A stretch of DNA of 34,729 nt from Bacteroidaceae bacterium (GCA_017525235.1 JAFXTC010000064.1:1-34729); one strand, 5' to 3'; positions 23,886-33,952 are shown, counted from the first letter of the stretch. Made by a program: numbers and translations. Notes: generated by a model from the letters alone, not told the origin.

Positions 23886-25682
23886 TTACATCTCGTATTT
23901 CATGAGGCGTTCGTATTCAACTTCCTTATCCAGAACTTCAATGAATTCGTTGAGTACGCTTTCGTCTATGTCGCCCAATTCAAACTCCTTTACAGCATCT
24001 TTGCGAATTTCAGCTATCCAGGCACGGCGGGCTGTAATGTAGTCTTCCATTACACGCTCGGCAATCTCTGGTGTTATCTCTCCCTCTATGCCATAATATT
24101 CACGAATAAGGCGATAACTCCAAGCCCAGCGATATTCTGAATAGTTTCTGTTAGCCTTGATAAACTCTTCACGGATGGCTCCTATGCTATCCAATTCGCC
24201 GCTCTTTATGGCTTCTACTATGCGCTGCTCCTCAGTAACGGGGATAAGCAGACCGCTGAGATCGCTCCACTTGCCAGTACCCACGCTGGAACGGGGAACT
24301 TCCAGAATGTGACGCTTCATTACGGCACCCATATAGATGCGCAGGGCTATGTCGTAATATTTGATACCTTTCTTCAAAGACGAGTTCTTGATAACGTAAT
24401 CATGGAAGTTGTATGTTGCCACATCGCCTGAGATCTCACGCAATCCCTCCAGTGTACGCTTGGCTACCATGATGCCTCCTACAGAGAAAGGTGAGAGCCA
24501 ATCAAAATTGACAATGGAGTTGCGTGCTTCATCGGGACGTTTGTCACGCTTTGGCCACTTACGGATATCGCGGTACAATCCAACGGTGGTAAGGTTACGA
24601 CCAGGAACCAGATACATTATATCTCCGTATGCGATAAGATACGAGAAGGGCAGTTTGGTGGTGTCGGGATGATGCATCAACTTGCCGAAACATACGCTGA
24701 ACGTTCCAATATGTGCAGGCATAAGAATATAGCTGCCGCTGGCAGTCTTGGTACCACGGTCCAACACACCCCAGTGCATGGGTCCCATTTTGTAAGCGTG
24801 ATTGGAGAAGTTGGTGGCCGAACCAGCATTATAGAAACTGAACATACCACCAATAAGAAGTGAGCTCTTGTGATGGCTGGCAGAGAAAGGACCACAGAAA
24901 GCGGCACAGGCTTCGCCATTACTCATGTAGCAGTTGGCAAAGAACAGACTACTTTCTGCCGTGAATCCGTCGGTAATGACACACGCCTCACCTACAAAAC
25001 AGTTCTCCAACTTGGCATTGTTAAGTACCGAGGAACCATTGTATATTACAGAGTTCTCACAGATAACGCCAACACCTATCTTGACAACTGCATCCGGCAT
25101 GCTTTTAAGGGTACAGTCCTGAAGGCGCAAGGCTCCGTCTATCTGGCAACCATCGCTGATGTGGCAGTTCACAATATTGGTAGTATGAGTTATACGCACA
25201 TCATTTCCTATGGTGGTAACGGGCAGGCTATTAAGTTCAATCTTCTTTTGGATTAAAGAACGAATGGCCTGAGCGAACTCCTTGTCGTGCTCATATTTTA
25301 CCATCAAACAGGCAAGTTGTGAATTCAGTCCGTCAAAAATCATTACATTACCATCGCCCACTTCGTTAAGCACGGAAATAGTATGTCCCTGACCAAATGT
25401 CGCATCGTCAGTTGTGTTGATAAAGCCCACGTGCTCTATTAGACAGTTATCGCCTATAACCGCATTACGCAACGTGGCATATCGGATACCGGAATGCTTG
25501 GTAAATCCGGGAGCTACCTCAATATCCTTCTCGTATACGCCCAACCGAATCTGGCCGTAGAACTCTACATTGTTTATATACTCAGGACTAAAGTTATCGC
25601 CTACCTGAATGACCGACCAATCCTCTGCTATACATCCCTGCTGTTTGAGGGTGGTAATTTCTTTTTCTGTTAAATGTCTCAT
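23886..25682 (-). CDS. DUF4954 family protein with left-handed beta-helix
   Basis: The 598-residue protein matches the Bacteroidetes DUF4954 family as I recall it. The N-terminal two thirds hold many hexapeptide-like turns typical of left-handed parallel beta-helices (ATLRNAVIGDNCLIEHVGFI, VRITHTTNIVNCHISDGCQI, SVIYNGSSVLNNAKLENCFVGEACVITDGF). The C-terminal third is helical with acidic segments (FELGDIDESVLNEFIEVLDKEVEYERLMKYEM). Hexapeptide proteins are often acyl- or nucleotidyl-transferases, but I see no catalytic motif that settles a reaction. No signal peptide is visible, so it is probably cytosolic. It lies downstream of the S41 lipoprotein gene across a repeat-filled gap and ends before the typA promoters. 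Confidence 0.82.
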   Translation of the reverse strand: MRHLTEKEITTLKQQGCIAEDWSVIQVGDNFSPEYINNVEFYGQIRLGVYEKDIEVAPGFTKHSGIRYATLRNAVIGDNCLIEHVGFINTTDDATFGQGHTISVLNEVGDGNVMIFDGLNSQLACLMVKYEHDKEFAQAIRSLIQKKIELNSLPVTTIGNDVRITHTTNIVNCHISDGCQIDGALRLQDCTLKSMPDAVVKIGVGVICENSVIYNGSSVLNNAKLENCFVGEACVITDGFTAESSLFFANCYMSNGEACAAFCGPFSASHHKSSLLIGGMFSFYNAGSATNFSNHAYKMGPMHWGVLDRGTKTASGSYILMPAHIGTFSVCFGKLMHHPDTTKLPFSYLIAYGDIMYLVPGRNLTTVGLYRDIRKWPKRDKRPDEARNSIVNFDWLSPFSVGGIMVAKRTLEGLREISGDVATYNFHDYVIKNSSLKKGIKYYDIALRIYMGAVMKRHILEVPRSSVGTGKWSDLSGLLIPVTEEQRIVEAIKSGELDSIGAIREEFIKANRNYSEYRWAWSYRLIREYYGIEGEITPEIAERVMEDYITARRAWIAEIRKDAVKEFELGDIDESVLNEFIEVLDKEVEYERLMKYEM

Positions 25683-25710
25683 ATATGGTTAATTGTTTTA
25701 TGTATACTGT

Positions 25711-25821
25711 TTATTGGTTATGGGTTATGGGTTATTGACTAAAATCTAAAGTCTAACGCTTGAAGTCTATTGTTCATTATTGACTAAAATCTAAAGTCTA
25801 ACGCTTGAAGTCTATTGTTCA
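25711..25821. repeat. repeat cluster with a perfect 45-bp tandem duplication
   Basis: TTATTGGTTATGGGTTATGG-type units (25711-25731) are followed by two identical 45-bp copies, 25732-25776 and 25777-25821. Each contains GACTAAAATCTAAAGTCTAA and CGCTTGAAGTCTATTGTTCA. The second copy supplies the last three codons and stop (NEQ) of the S41 gene, so the array appears to have grown outward from that gene end. Confidence 0.9.
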
Positions 25822-26825
25822 TTAATAAATTTTCTTGCTTCCTCAATCATCGAGTCTATGCCTTGCGCTGCTTTCTCTGTATCTAACGAACAGGCTATAT
25901 CTGGCGCTATGCCGAACTCTATCTGTTGCTTCTGGGCATCGAAAGAAGGACTGGCGCTAAAGCGGACAGCCCACCCTATTGGCAATTCGCTCGAGAAGGG
26001 AAGTCCCGAACCGCCGCCAGTCTGGTCGCCCATGATGGTAACAAGAGGCATCTCCTTCATGTCCCGGACAAAAGTGTTGGCTGCGCTGTAACAGGAACGG
26101 TTGGTTAGCACCACACATTTCTTCTGCCAACGAACACCGTTGCTGGGTGAGATATATTCTGCTTCAAACGAAGAGAAATCATTATGGCCTGGCCCTGTCT
26201 TGTGCGAACGATAACCCACCAACACCTTTTCGTTGGTGAAATGACTGGCAACCCTCTCGGCATTGGTAAGTTCGCCGCCGCCGTTTCCTCTGATATCAAA
26301 AATCATACCATTACACATTCGCAGTGTTAGGAACATATCGTCAAGGTTACCTTCTCCCACCGACTTCTGAAAACTTTCATAAACCACATAGGCAATGTTG
26401 TCGGGCAAAATTCGGTACTTAAGACCTGCCGCCAGGTTGTAATCTGTTTGCAGATAGGCATCGCGCAACTCTGCATCGAAGTTCAGGGGATAGTCTTCCT
26501 TCCACGACCAGTTACGGCCCAGATCAAGGCTGCTTGATAGGTTCACGTGTCCGTCCTTCAGCTCACTCAACATCTGGCACAGCACCTCGAACAGTTGTAC
26601 ACGGCTCATCTTAGGATTCAGGCGTTCACTGTACTTGGTGTGAATGTCAGCCCATGAAATACCCAGTTCCTTCTCTTTATAGTCAAGGAAGCAGTATTGG
26701 CGGTCAATGATAGACCATAAGGCATCCAGATTAGCCTGAGGCGAATCATTGTACTCCGACTCCCCCTTCTGGCAGGAGCAGAGGCCCAATACAAGAGCAA
26801 GAAGCAGAAACAGTTTATCTTTCAT
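25812..26825 (-). CDS. S41-family peptidase lipoprotein
   Basis: The 337-residue protein begins with a lipoprotein signal, MKDKLFLLLALVLGLCSC, with the lipobox cysteine at 18. It resembles tricorn/IRBP-like S41 peptidases: a small N-terminal helical domain (LWSIIDRQYCFLDYKEKELGISWADIHTKY, LSELKDGHVNL), NGMIFDIRGNGGGELTNAE, then the nucleophile segment VVLTNRSCYSAANTFV (Ser247) and MGDQTGGGSGLP. His93 in the DGH motif is a plausible catalytic partner. No PDZ domain is evident. It is likely membrane-anchored and faces the periplasm or surface; the substrate is unknown. It overlaps the DUF3316-like gene by 11 bp. Confidence 0.88.
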   Translation of the reverse strand: MKDKLFLLLALVLGLCSCQKGESEYNDSPQANLDALWSIIDRQYCFLDYKEKELGISWADIHTKYSERLNPKMSRVQLFEVLCQMLSELKDGHVNLSSSLDLGRNWSWKEDYPLNFDAELRDAYLQTDYNLAAGLKYRILPDNIAYVVYESFQKSVGEGNLDDMFLTLRMCNGMIFDIRGNGGGELTNAERVASHFTNEKVLVGYRSHKTGPGHNDFSSFEAEYISPSNGVRWQKKCVVLTNRSCYSAANTFVRDMKEMPLVTIMGDQTGGGSGLPFSSELPIGWAVRFSASPSFDAQKQQIEFGIAPDIACSLDTEKAAQGIDSMIEEARKFINEQ

Positions 26826-27666
26826 TACGCTTTACAATCTTTAGATACCTGACATAACCAATCATAAAGGAGTGGTTGATGTCGTGCATGCGGATGTTAT
26901 TAACATGGCTCTGTCTGATATCGCCCATATAGCCGAAACGCAGGGAAGCACGCTGGAACTCCAGGTCGAAGGTGAGAAGTTGCCGGAAGCTGAGCGCGTT
27001 GCCAGGATGCGAGAAACAGACATTATGGTCTCGGCTGCCCTGAGAGATATCGTAGTAGCTTTGTCCGAACTGCGGACTGAACATACATCCCATAAGAGGT
27101 AAGTCGGCCTGATACTTTATCAGAATGGGCAGTTTACGAATCTTAAACCTATAGCTGCCGCCTGCTGAAGCAGACACATCCATGCCGAGTCTGCCCTGTG
27201 CAGGGTTATTGGTATTGCGTAAATTGTACAGGAAGCCCAAATCTACACCCACCAAAGCTCCTGCCTTGAGTGTGAGCCTGTCCGTAAGTCTCCAATGATA
27301 ATGCCAGCCTGCATCATAAGCCAAGCGACCACCCCATTCTTTAGCGGTACGGGCAGGGTTCTTTGTATAAGAGAATGCACCTTGCACCAAGCTCTGAAAA
27401 GAGATGTGCCCTTGTGCCCAGTGTGTCATTCGCTCGCGACTTGTCAGGAAACTGGCCTGCCAACCTGTATACTCCATTGGTGAGAGGTAGGTGTCGAGCT
27501 GATTGCTAAAGCCAAAACCGAAAAGCGTGGAAACCTGTATAGGTCTCGACAAAGACGGCGGTTCACTCTTTTTCTTGCCGTTTATCATTTCGGCATAGTC
27601 TTGGGCCGACGCCATGACGACCCAAAGGCAAAAGCTGGAGAAAAGAAGAATTCTTTTAATCATCAA
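26815..27666 (-). CDS. DUF3316-like exported protein, probable outer-membrane barrel
   Basis: The 283-residue protein has signal peptide MMIKRILLFSSFCLWVVMASA and a short linker, then alternating beta-strand sequence ending in aromatic-rich strands (LTFDLEFQRASLRFGYMGDI, HSFMIGYVRYLKIVKR). SNQLDTYLSPMEYTGWQASF and LPLMGCMFSPQFGQSYYDIS resemble DUF3316 proteins of Bacteroidales. A small outer-membrane barrel is inferred; no function is known. It overlaps parC by 11 bp upstream and the S41 gene by 11 bp downstream, so the three are likely one transcript. Confidence 0.72.
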   Translation of the reverse strand: MMIKRILLFSSFCLWVVMASAQDYAEMINGKKKSEPPSLSRPIQVSTLFGFGFSNQLDTYLSPMEYTGWQASFLTSRERMTHWAQGHISFQSLVQGAFSYTKNPARTAKEWGGRLAYDAGWHYHWRLTDRLTLKAGALVGVDLGFLYNLRNTNNPAQGRLGMDVSASAGGSYRFKIRKLPILIKYQADLPLMGCMFSPQFGQSYYDISQGSRDHNVCFSHPGNALSFRQLLTFDLEFQRASLRFGYMGDIRQSHVNNIRMHDINHSFMIGYVRYLKIVKRNER

Positions 27667-30343
27667 ACAAATGTAATTGTCCGTTCATTTCATCTGCCAC
27701 ATCTTGCTGGCTCTTGCCTGCATAGGTGTCATCGGCATCCTCTAATGTTTCCTCTTCAACATCTTCTTCGGGTTCCCCTTCCTCTTCATCGGGGAGGGTT
27801 GTAGGAGAAGGAGTCCTTGTCGGCTCCAGTTCCTCCACCTTAGCCACGTTATTGGTTGTCACACGCTTGCCTCGCGCCTTGAAACTCTTAACAGAGATGA
27901 ACTCTTCAGCATCCACTTCAATGGGTTCACGGAAACTGTCGTTGCCACCCATGGTAACCAACAAACGTGGATAAGGCACATCCGTAAGTACGAGCATGAC
28001 ATTTTCGGGATTCTCGCCCAGGAAGTTCTGCCGGCGTGTGGTAGCCTCCATACTGAAGCGCTTCACATAGAGGAAGCCACTCTGGTCCTGGTCGAAGAGT
28101 GCTACCGTCCAAACCTTATTGGCATCATATTTCTCGATGCGCAGCAGATTATCCTCAAAATGATTGTTGAGGTCGAAGTTGGTCAGATAGAAATCGCCGT
28201 TCTTCAGTATCACCAGAATCTGTTCGCCGCTGTTGAATTCGCCCAAGTAAATACCTTGCTCATCATAGTTAAGACGTTTCACATCAGGGTCAAACCAAAC
28301 CTGTCTACCGCCAAGCGTACTCATACCATGACTCTTAAGTGTAATCTTGCTGACATCCAGTTTGGTAAGCATGTTACCCATGCTCTGACGTCCCTTGATA
28401 GCCAGTTCAGAAAAGTCCTTATCGAAGAAGACCTTCTTAAGCTTAGGATTGGGTTTCAGGATAACCTTGATAACCTCGGCCTCACCGTTAGGATTGGCGG
28501 TGAAGTAAAGAACCTTGCTGCCAGGCTTACCCTGTGTGAGATCGTATTCACGGTCGCGTGTCACGCTGGTTACATTAAAACGCTTAATGTAGCAGATTCC
28601 TCCCTTTCCGTCGCGATATACCACATTGAAGATGGTACGCGAATCGCTCTTGCGGAAGATGGCGAGATGTATGATTTCTGCCTTCTTCTTCTCTGCCTTG
28701 CTGCGTTCCGTATCGCCCACAAACAGCTTTTCGGCTATACGAACCACCTTATAGGTACCGTCCTTATAGAAGATGATGACATCATCAATGTCGGAACAGT
28801 TGCAAACAAACTCGTCTTTCTTGAGCGAGGTGCCTATGAAGCCCTCCTCACGGTTGATGTACAGCTTCTCGTTAGCCTCCACCACCTTGGCAGCGCTGAT
28901 ATTGTCGAAGTTACGAATCTCCGTCAGACGCGGATGATCCTTGCCGTATTTCTCCTGTATGAAGCGGAACCAGTCGCAAGTAACCTCCACCATATTGGCC
29001 AGTTCCTTGTCGATCTGCTTTACCTCGTCCTTGATACGTGCAATGTTCTCCTCAGCCTTGTCCTTGTTGAACTTCAGGATGCGTGCCATCTTAATCTCCA
29101 TCAGGCGTAGGATATCGTCCTTTGTCACCTCGCGCACCATCTTGGGGTACCAGGGAGTGAGCCTTTCGTCAATCCACTCGCAGGCAGCATCCATGGTCTT
29201 GGCATTCTCGAATTGCTTGTCCTTATAGATGCGCTCCTCAATGAAGATTTGTTCCAATGTGGCAAAATGCAGAGCCTCCATCAGTTCGCCTCTGCGGATA
29301 AGACGCTCCTTCTTGAGCAATTCCAGTGTGGTGTCTACGTTACTGCGCAACACATCGCTGACGGAAAGGAAGCAGGGCTTGCGGTCGTCAATCACACAGC
29401 AGTTGGGCGAAATGCTTATCTCGCAGTCCGTACAGGCATACAGGGCATCTATGGTCTTGTCGCTGCTGGCTCCCGGTGTCAGGTGGATAAGAATCTCCGC
29501 CTTGGCAGCCGTAAGGTCTTCAACGTTACGAATCTTAATCTTTCCCTTCTCGTTTGCCTTCAGAATGCTCTCAATAAAGGTACTGGGCTTGCTGGCCGTT
29601 CCCGTAGTCTTGCCGTATGGAATCTCTGTGATGGCAAGTGTTTTGTTGTCGCGCTTCTCTATCTTGGCACGAACACGCACCACGCCACCTCGCTGTCCGT
29701 CGTTATAACGCGATACGTCTATGCTGCCGCCTGTGGGGAAGTCGGGATAGAGATGAAACTCCTCGCCATGCAGGTACTGTATGGCAGCCTCACAAATCTC
29801 GTTCAGGTTATGTGGCAGAATCTTGCAGTTCAGACCAACGGCAATACCCTCGGCTCCTTGAGCCAGCAGAAGAGGAAACTTGACGGGCAGGGCTATAGGC
29901 TCCTTGTTTCGTCCGTCGTAGGAGAGTTTCCACTCCGTTGTTTTGGGATTGAAGACAACATCCAAGGCAAACTTGCTCAGTCGGGCCTCGATATAACGAC
30001 CCGCAGCAGCATCGTCGCCTGTGATGATATTACCCCAGTTACCTTGGCAGTCAACCAACAAGTCCTTTTGTCCCAACTGCACCAACGCATCCTTTATACT
30101 GGCATCCCCGTGTGGGTGGAACTGCATGGTGTGACCCACAATGTTAGCCACCTTGTTGTAGCGACCGTCGTCCATGCGCTTCATGGAGTGCATGATGCGT
30201 CGCTGAACAGGTTTGAATCCGTCGCCAATATGAGGGACTGCTCGTTCCAGGATTACGTAAGAAGCATAATCCAGGAACCAACTCTGGTACATTTTGTTAA
30301 GGTGATGGGTAATCCCATCCGTCATCGTTACGTTGTCTGTCAT
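27656..30343 (-). CDS. parC: DNA topoisomerase IV subunit A (ParC-like)
   Basis: Start set at 30343 (MTDNVTMTDGITHHLNKMYQSWFLDYASYVILERAVPHIGDGFKPVQRRI, given here in part), 895 residues; the frame is open 45 codons further but crosses the promoter. The breakage-reunion domain shows HPHGDASIKDAL (76-87), GNWGNIITGDDAAAGRYIEARL with active-site Tyr117, and later the C-terminal beta-pinwheel with repeated blades. The tail is very acidic (DEEEGEPEEDVEEETLEDADD). It decatenates chromosomes together with ParE, which is not in this window. The order of domains and lack of a clear GyrA box favour topoisomerase IV over gyrase, but this is not certain. The residue equivalent to E. coli GyrA Ser83 is Ala81. 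Confidence 0.9.
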   Translation of the reverse strand: MTDNVTMTDGITHHLNKMYQSWFLDYASYVILERAVPHIGDGFKPVQRRIMHSMKRMDDGRYNKVANIVGHTMQFHPHGDASIKDALVQLGQKDLLVDCQGNWGNIITGDDAAAGRYIEARLSKFALDVVFNPKTTEWKLSYDGRNKEPIALPVKFPLLLAQGAEGIAVGLNCKILPHNLNEICEAAIQYLHGEEFHLYPDFPTGGSIDVSRYNDGQRGGVVRVRAKIEKRDNKTLAITEIPYGKTTGTASKPSTFIESILKANEKGKIKIRNVEDLTAAKAEILIHLTPGASSDKTIDALYACTDCEISISPNCCVIDDRKPCFLSVSDVLRSNVDTTLELLKKERLIRRGELMEALHFATLEQIFIEERIYKDKQFENAKTMDAACEWIDERLTPWYPKMVREVTKDDILRLMEIKMARILKFNKDKAEENIARIKDEVKQIDKELANMVEVTCDWFRFIQEKYGKDHPRLTEIRNFDNISAAKVVEANEKLYINREEGFIGTSLKKDEFVCNCSDIDDVIIFYKDGTYKVVRIAEKLFVGDTERSKAEKKKAEIIHLAIFRKSDSRTIFNVVYRDGKGGICYIKRFNVTSVTRDREYDLTQGKPGSKVLYFTANPNGEAEVIKVILKPNPKLKKVFFDKDFSELAIKGRQSMGNMLTKLDVSKITLKSHGMSTLGGRQVWFDPDVKRLNYDEQGIYLGEFNSGEQILVILKNGDFYLTNFDLNNHFEDNLLRIEKYDANKVWTVALFDQDQSGFLYVKRFSMEATTRRQNFLGENPENVMLVLTDVPYPRLLVTMGGNDSFREPIEVDAEEFISVKSFKARGKRVTTNNVAKVEELEPTRTPSPTTLPDEEEGEPEEDVEEETLEDADDTYAGKSQQDVADEMNGQLHLFDD

Positions 30344-30366
30344 TACAAATTCTGCATTATTGCGTG

Positions 30367-30374
30367 CAAAGATA
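30367..30374 (-). promoter_or_regulatory. putative -7 box of parC
   Basis: TATCTTTG on the minus strand lies 24 bp before the parC ATG. The upstream region is a GGGAAAAGAGAAAAGGG purine tract without a spaced TTTG, so the call rests on the -7 match and position. Confidence 0.45.
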
Positions 30375-30449
30375 CAAAATAAAGGGAAAAGAGAAAAGGG
30401 AAAAGTGAAAAATTGCTTTTCTTTTTTAAAATCCCCCCCTTGGTTCACA

Positions 30450-30482
30450 AATAAAAAGGGGTGTGCCTTTCGACACACCCTC
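30450..30482 (-). terminator. intrinsic terminator of glgP
   Basis: On the minus strand GGGTGTG (30474-30480), loop TCGAAAGG, CACACCC (30459-30465), then C and TTTTTATTTG. A perfect 7-bp GC-rich stem followed by a U-tract begins 12 bases after the glgP stop. Confidence 0.92.
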
Positions 30483-30491
30483 TTACGTTGT

Positions 30492-33068
30492 TTAGTTAGT
30501 AAAGACTGGAAGCTCCAGCCATTTGATGTAGCAGAAATCCTGACGATGCGGCAGGTTCTTGTTTTTGGGATACATTCGCACAGCGCTCTTGTATTCTCCT
30601 GCCTGCTTGGGGGCTAAGGTGGCCTCGAAGGTGAAGTTGTTGCCTTCGCGACCTGTCATCTGCAACGGCTCAACAGAGAAGATGTGCTCTACTCCGTCCT
30701 TGTCTACACAGATATTTACCTTCTCCAAACCTACAGCATCATCCAGACCCTGCTCGTCGATGACGATTTTCAGGTAGTAGTTCTGACCCGTTTCGCCACC
30801 CGTCACGGGGAAGGAATACTCGCTGCTGACCACACTGATGGAATCCCAGCGCTCAGCCACAGCTTCCTTCCACTGGGCAATCTCCTTGGCCAGACGATAG
30901 TCGTTCTTGGCAAGAGAATGGAAGCGCTTGGACAGCTTCTCGTAGAACTTGGAGTAATAGTCGTCAAGCTGACGCTTCATGGTATAATGCGGTGCAATCT
31001 GAGCGATGGAGTTCTTTATAACCTTAATCCATCCCTTTGAGATACCTTTTTTGTCCTTATTATAATAAAGAGGTACAATCTCTTCTTCCAACAGGTGGTA
31101 GATAGTGGCTGCATCGAGGCGGTCCTGATACTCCTGATTCTGGTAAGTACGTTTCTCGGTCAGTGCCCATCCTGCACCCTCACGATAGCCTTCCAGCCAC
31201 CAACCGTCCTTTACACTGAGGTTCACAACACCGTTCATTTCTGCTTTCTCGCCGCTGGTGCCGCTGGCCTCCATCGGACGGGTAGGTGTATTCATCCAAA
31301 TGTCCACACCACTGACAAGGTTGCGTGCCAACATGAAGTCATAGTCCTCGACAAAGATAATCTTACCCTGAAACTCCGGACGCTGCGAGATCTCATAAAT
31401 CATCTTTATAAGTCCCTGTCCGGCACCATCTGCAGGGTGAGCTTTACCTGCGAAAAGGAAGATGACAGGACGTTCGGGGTTGTTCACAATCTTGGAGAGA
31501 CGCTCCAAATCATTGAACAGCAGGTGGGCACGCTTATAGGTTGCAAAGCGACGACAGAAGCCTATAACCAGCGCATTGGGGTTGATACGTTCTGCCAACT
31601 TGGTAATGCGAGTGGGATCTCCCTGATTCTTCAGCCAAGTGTCACGGAACTGTATCTCAACATAGGCGAAGAGTTTTTTCTTCAGCTCCTGACGAACTGC
31701 CCAGATTTCCTCATCAGGACAATTATAGATACCATGCCAGATTTCCTCGTTGGACTGGTCATACAGATGGTTGGCATCAAAGTATTTGGCATATACCTTT
31801 CGCCACTCGGTGGCGCACCAGGTGGGGAAGTGTACACCGTTGGTGACATAGCCCACATGGCTCTCGTCAGGATAGTAACCGCTCCAGATATCGTTGAACA
31901 TCTTCTTGCTTACTTCACCATGCAACCAACTTACGCCATTCACTTCCTGACAGGTGTTGCATGCAAAGGTGCTCATGCAGAATTTCTCGCTGTGGTCGTC
32001 GGGATTTGTACGACCCATGCCGATAAACTCTTCCCATGTGATGCCGAGCCTCTTCGGGTAGCCGCCCATATATTTGCCGAACAAACCCTCGTCGAAATAA
32101 TCATGACCGGCAGGAACGGGTGTGTGGACAGTGTACAGGCCGCTGGCGCGAACCAACTCCATTGCTTGATTAAATGTCAAGCCCTCCTCAATGTAGTCAA
32201 TCAAACGTTGCAGATTACACAAAGCGGCGTGGCCCTCGTTGCAGTGATAAACATCTTTGCGAATACCCAGCTTCTTCAGTAATAACATACCTCCTATGCC
32301 AAGCAAAATTTCCTGCTTCAGGCGATTCTCCCAGTCGCCGCCATAAAGAGCGTGAGTGATAGGACGGTCATACTCCGAGTTCATTTCGTTGTCGGTATCA
32401 AGCAAAAAAAGTTTTACACGCCCCACATTGACACGCCATACACAGGCGTGAACATAATAGTCCAGATAAGGCACATCAATCACTAACGGATTCCCATCTG
32501 CATCAAGCTGGCGTTCAATGGGTAGGTTGGCAAAGTTCTGAGCCTCGTAGTTAGCAATCTGCTGACCGTCCATGGCCAGGCTCTGTGTAAAGTAGCCATA
32601 ACGGTAGAGGAAGCCCACAGCACACATATCAACATTCGAGTCGCTGGCCTCCTTTACGTAGTCACCGGCCAACATTCCCAATCCGCCGCTGTAGATTTTC
32701 AGCGCCGAATGAATACCGTACTCCATGCAGAAGTATGCAACGGAAGGACGGGTACGGTCGGGCTTTTCATCCATGTATTTACGGAACATGGCGTAAACAT
32801 CCTTAATACGTTTCAACAGCGCCTTGTCTTTCAGGATTTCCTCCTTACGGGCGTAAGTCAGGCGCTCCAATAACATCACGGGATTGTGCTTAACCTCGTG
32901 ATACAATTCACGATCCAAATCGCGGAAAAGGTCGCGAGCCTCATAATTCCATACCCACCACATGTTATGGGCAATTTCGTGCAAGCACTTCAATTCCTGT
33001 GGCAGCGTAGCCTTCACGGTTAGAACTCTCCACTGTGGCGTGTTTGTATAATCTGCCTTGATTTTCAT
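30492..33068 (-). CDS. glgP: alpha-glucan (glycogen/maltodextrin) phosphorylase
   Basis: The 858-residue GT35 enzyme of the short bacterial/archaeal GlgP type releases glucose-1-phosphate from alpha-1,4-glucan. Motifs are an N-terminal DUF3417-like region ([33 protein letters not shown]), [92 protein letters not shown], and the pyridoxal-phosphate region [15 protein letters not shown] followed by GWWLEGY. An extra C-terminal beta domain (~740-858) is present. It is cytosolic, with no signal peptide. It follows the small winged-helix gene by 28 bp, shares its promoter and ends at a strong terminator. Confidence 0.95.
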   Translation of the reverse strand: MKIKADYTNTPQWRVLTVKATLPQELKCLHEIAHNMWWVWNYEARDLFRDLDRELYHEVKHNPVMLLERLTYARKEEILKDKALLKRIKDVYAMFRKYMDEKPDRTRPSVAYFCMEYGIHSALKIYSGGLGMLAGDYVKEASDSNVDMCAVGFLYRYGYFTQSLAMDGQQIANYEAQNFANLPIERQLDADGNPLVIDVPYLDYYVHACVWRVNVGRVKLFLLDTDNEMNSEYDRPITHALYGGDWENRLKQEILLGIGGMLLLKKLGIRKDVYHCNEGHAALCNLQRLIDYIEEGLTFNQAMELVRASGLYTVHTPVPAGHDYFDEGLFGKYMGGYPKRLGITWEEFIGMGRTNPDDHSEKFCMSTFACNTCQEVNGVSWLHGEVSKKMFNDIWSGYYPDESHVGYVTNGVHFPTWCATEWRKVYAKYFDANHLYDQSNEEIWHGIYNCPDEEIWAVRQELKKKLFAYVEIQFRDTWLKNQGDPTRITKLAERINPNALVIGFCRRFATYKRAHLLFNDLERLSKIVNNPERPVIFLFAGKAHPADGAGQGLIKMIYEISQRPEFQGKIIFVEDYDFMLARNLVSGVDIWMNTPTRPMEASGTSGEKAEMNGVVNLSVKDGWWLEGYREGAGWALTEKRTYQNQEYQDRLDAATIYHLLEEEIVPLYYNKDKKGISKGWIKVIKNSIAQIAPHYTMKRQLDDYYSKFYEKLSKRFHSLAKNDYRLAKEIAQWKEAVAERWDSISVVSSEYSFPVTGGETGQNYYLKIVIDEQGLDDAVGLEKVNICVDKDGVEHIFSVEPLQMTGREGNNFTFEATLAPKQAGEYKSAVRMYPKNKNLPHRQDFCYIKWLELPVFTN

Positions 33069-33096
33069 GGTTTATTTATAATTAATCAATCACTTC

Positions 33097-33312
33097 TCAA
33101 TAATATCTTTCTTGATAGAGACAGACAGACGTGATGCCGTTCTCCTTATTAAAACTGATCTTGTCCTCGCGTGCCAGCCATCCGATGGCCGCAAACATAG
33201 CAGCCATATCCAACTCGGTCTCTGCCTGTAACTGCTCATAACTAAGACTACCCTTGCTCTCCAATGTTCGCCAAACAATACCGGCGTTCTCTCCTATAAT
33301 TCTTTTCTCCAT
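33097..33312 (-). CDS. small winged helix-turn-helix protein (DUF2582-like)
   Basis: The 71-residue protein is one compact winged-helix domain: EKRIIGENAGIVWRTLESKGSLSYEQLQAETELDMAAMFAAIGWLAREDKISFNKENGITSVCLYQE, quoted here only as a description of its extent. The pattern (helix, SYEQLQ turn, AAIGWLAREDKI recognition helix, short wing) matches the stand-alone wHTH family frequent in Bacteroidales. It is the first gene of a two-gene operon with glgP. A DNA-binding role, possibly autoregulatory for glycogen breakdown, is inferred from position only. Confidence 0.82.
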   Translation of the reverse strand: MEKRIIGENAGIVWRTLESKGSLSYEQLQAETELDMAAMFAAIGWLAREDKISFNKENGITSVCLYQERYY

Positions 33313-33432
33313 TGTCGTAATTTGTTTATGGTTAATGTCTGTATTTCATGATATCTCTCACTCATGGGTTATTTGTTGATGTGTCTAATTGCTAAAGAGT
33401 ATGTTTGTTCGTTTAGTTTTAAAATCTGATGA

Positions 33433-33463
33433 CAAAAATACGATAAAGTGAGAGAACTACAAA
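33433..33463 (-). promoter_or_regulatory. promoter of the winged-helix/glgP operon
   Basis: On the minus strand TTTG (33460-33463) is followed after 19 bp by TATTTTTG (33433-33440). The predicted leader to the winged-helix ATG is about 110 nt. I see no clear hairpin in it. Confidence 0.75.
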
Positions 33464-33538
33464 ATAAAATCGTGTTTTTTTCATTATATCTCTTTTTTTC
33501 GTTGGAGGAGCAATTCTCTTGGTATTGAAGGACACTAT

Positions 33539-33952
33539 CTATAGAATCCCTTCGTGTTGTAGCATTTCCAGCATCTCCGCAGGGGTCACAACAATAGGTT
33601 TCTTAGGGAAATGCTTTATATTGCCTGTCACAAGATAAGCATCCTCCTTCGACAAAGCGACTTCATAGAACACGACATCATTAGGGTCTGGAAAAGATTC
33701 ATCGCTTAACACACGTTCTCCACGAACACCATTGGTAACAACCTTGTCTAATGCCCATTTTATAAGATGCTCAGGGATGCCAAACTTCTCGCGATGTAAC
33801 ACTTCAGAATACTCATTGAGGATTTCCTCATTATAAATGGGCGTCAGTTTTCCTTGCAATACAGCCTCCCAGACCTTGGAAGTTGCTGCTTCCAAATTCT
33901 TTGTGATATATGCCGACACAATCACATTCGTGTCGATTACAACTTTAATCAT
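33539..33952 (-). CDS. PIN-domain ribonuclease toxin
   Basis: The 137-residue PIN_3-like protein is presumed to be a metal-dependent RNase toxin. Acidic positions are Asp7 (KVVIDTNVIVSAY), Glu42/Glu43 (YNEEILNEYSEVL) and Asp89/Asp92 (SFPDPNDVVFYEVAL). The fourth acid position has Asn111 (YLVTGNIKHFP) where many PIN proteins have Asp. Its ATG overlaps the antitoxin stop by 4 bp, the usual antitoxin-first coupled arrangement. The partner is RelB-like rather than a VapB, Phd or MazE type. Confidence 0.88.
   Translation of the reverse strand: MIKVVIDTNVIVSAYITKNLEAATSKVWEAVLQGKLTPIYNEEILNEYSEVLHREKFGIPEHLIKWALDKVVTNGVRGERVLSDESFPDPNDVVFYEVALSKEDAYLVTGNIKHFPKKPIVVTPAEMLEMLQHEGIL

Noticed and set aside
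28160-30382. Long plus-strand open frames opposite parC
   Set aside because: They are antisense shadows of the strongly supported topoisomerase gene and show no protein family features.
31095-32282. 395-codon plus-strand open frame opposite glgP
   Set aside because: Antisense to glgP, whose phosphorylase motifs are unmistakable; composition follows from the opposite strand's codon usage.
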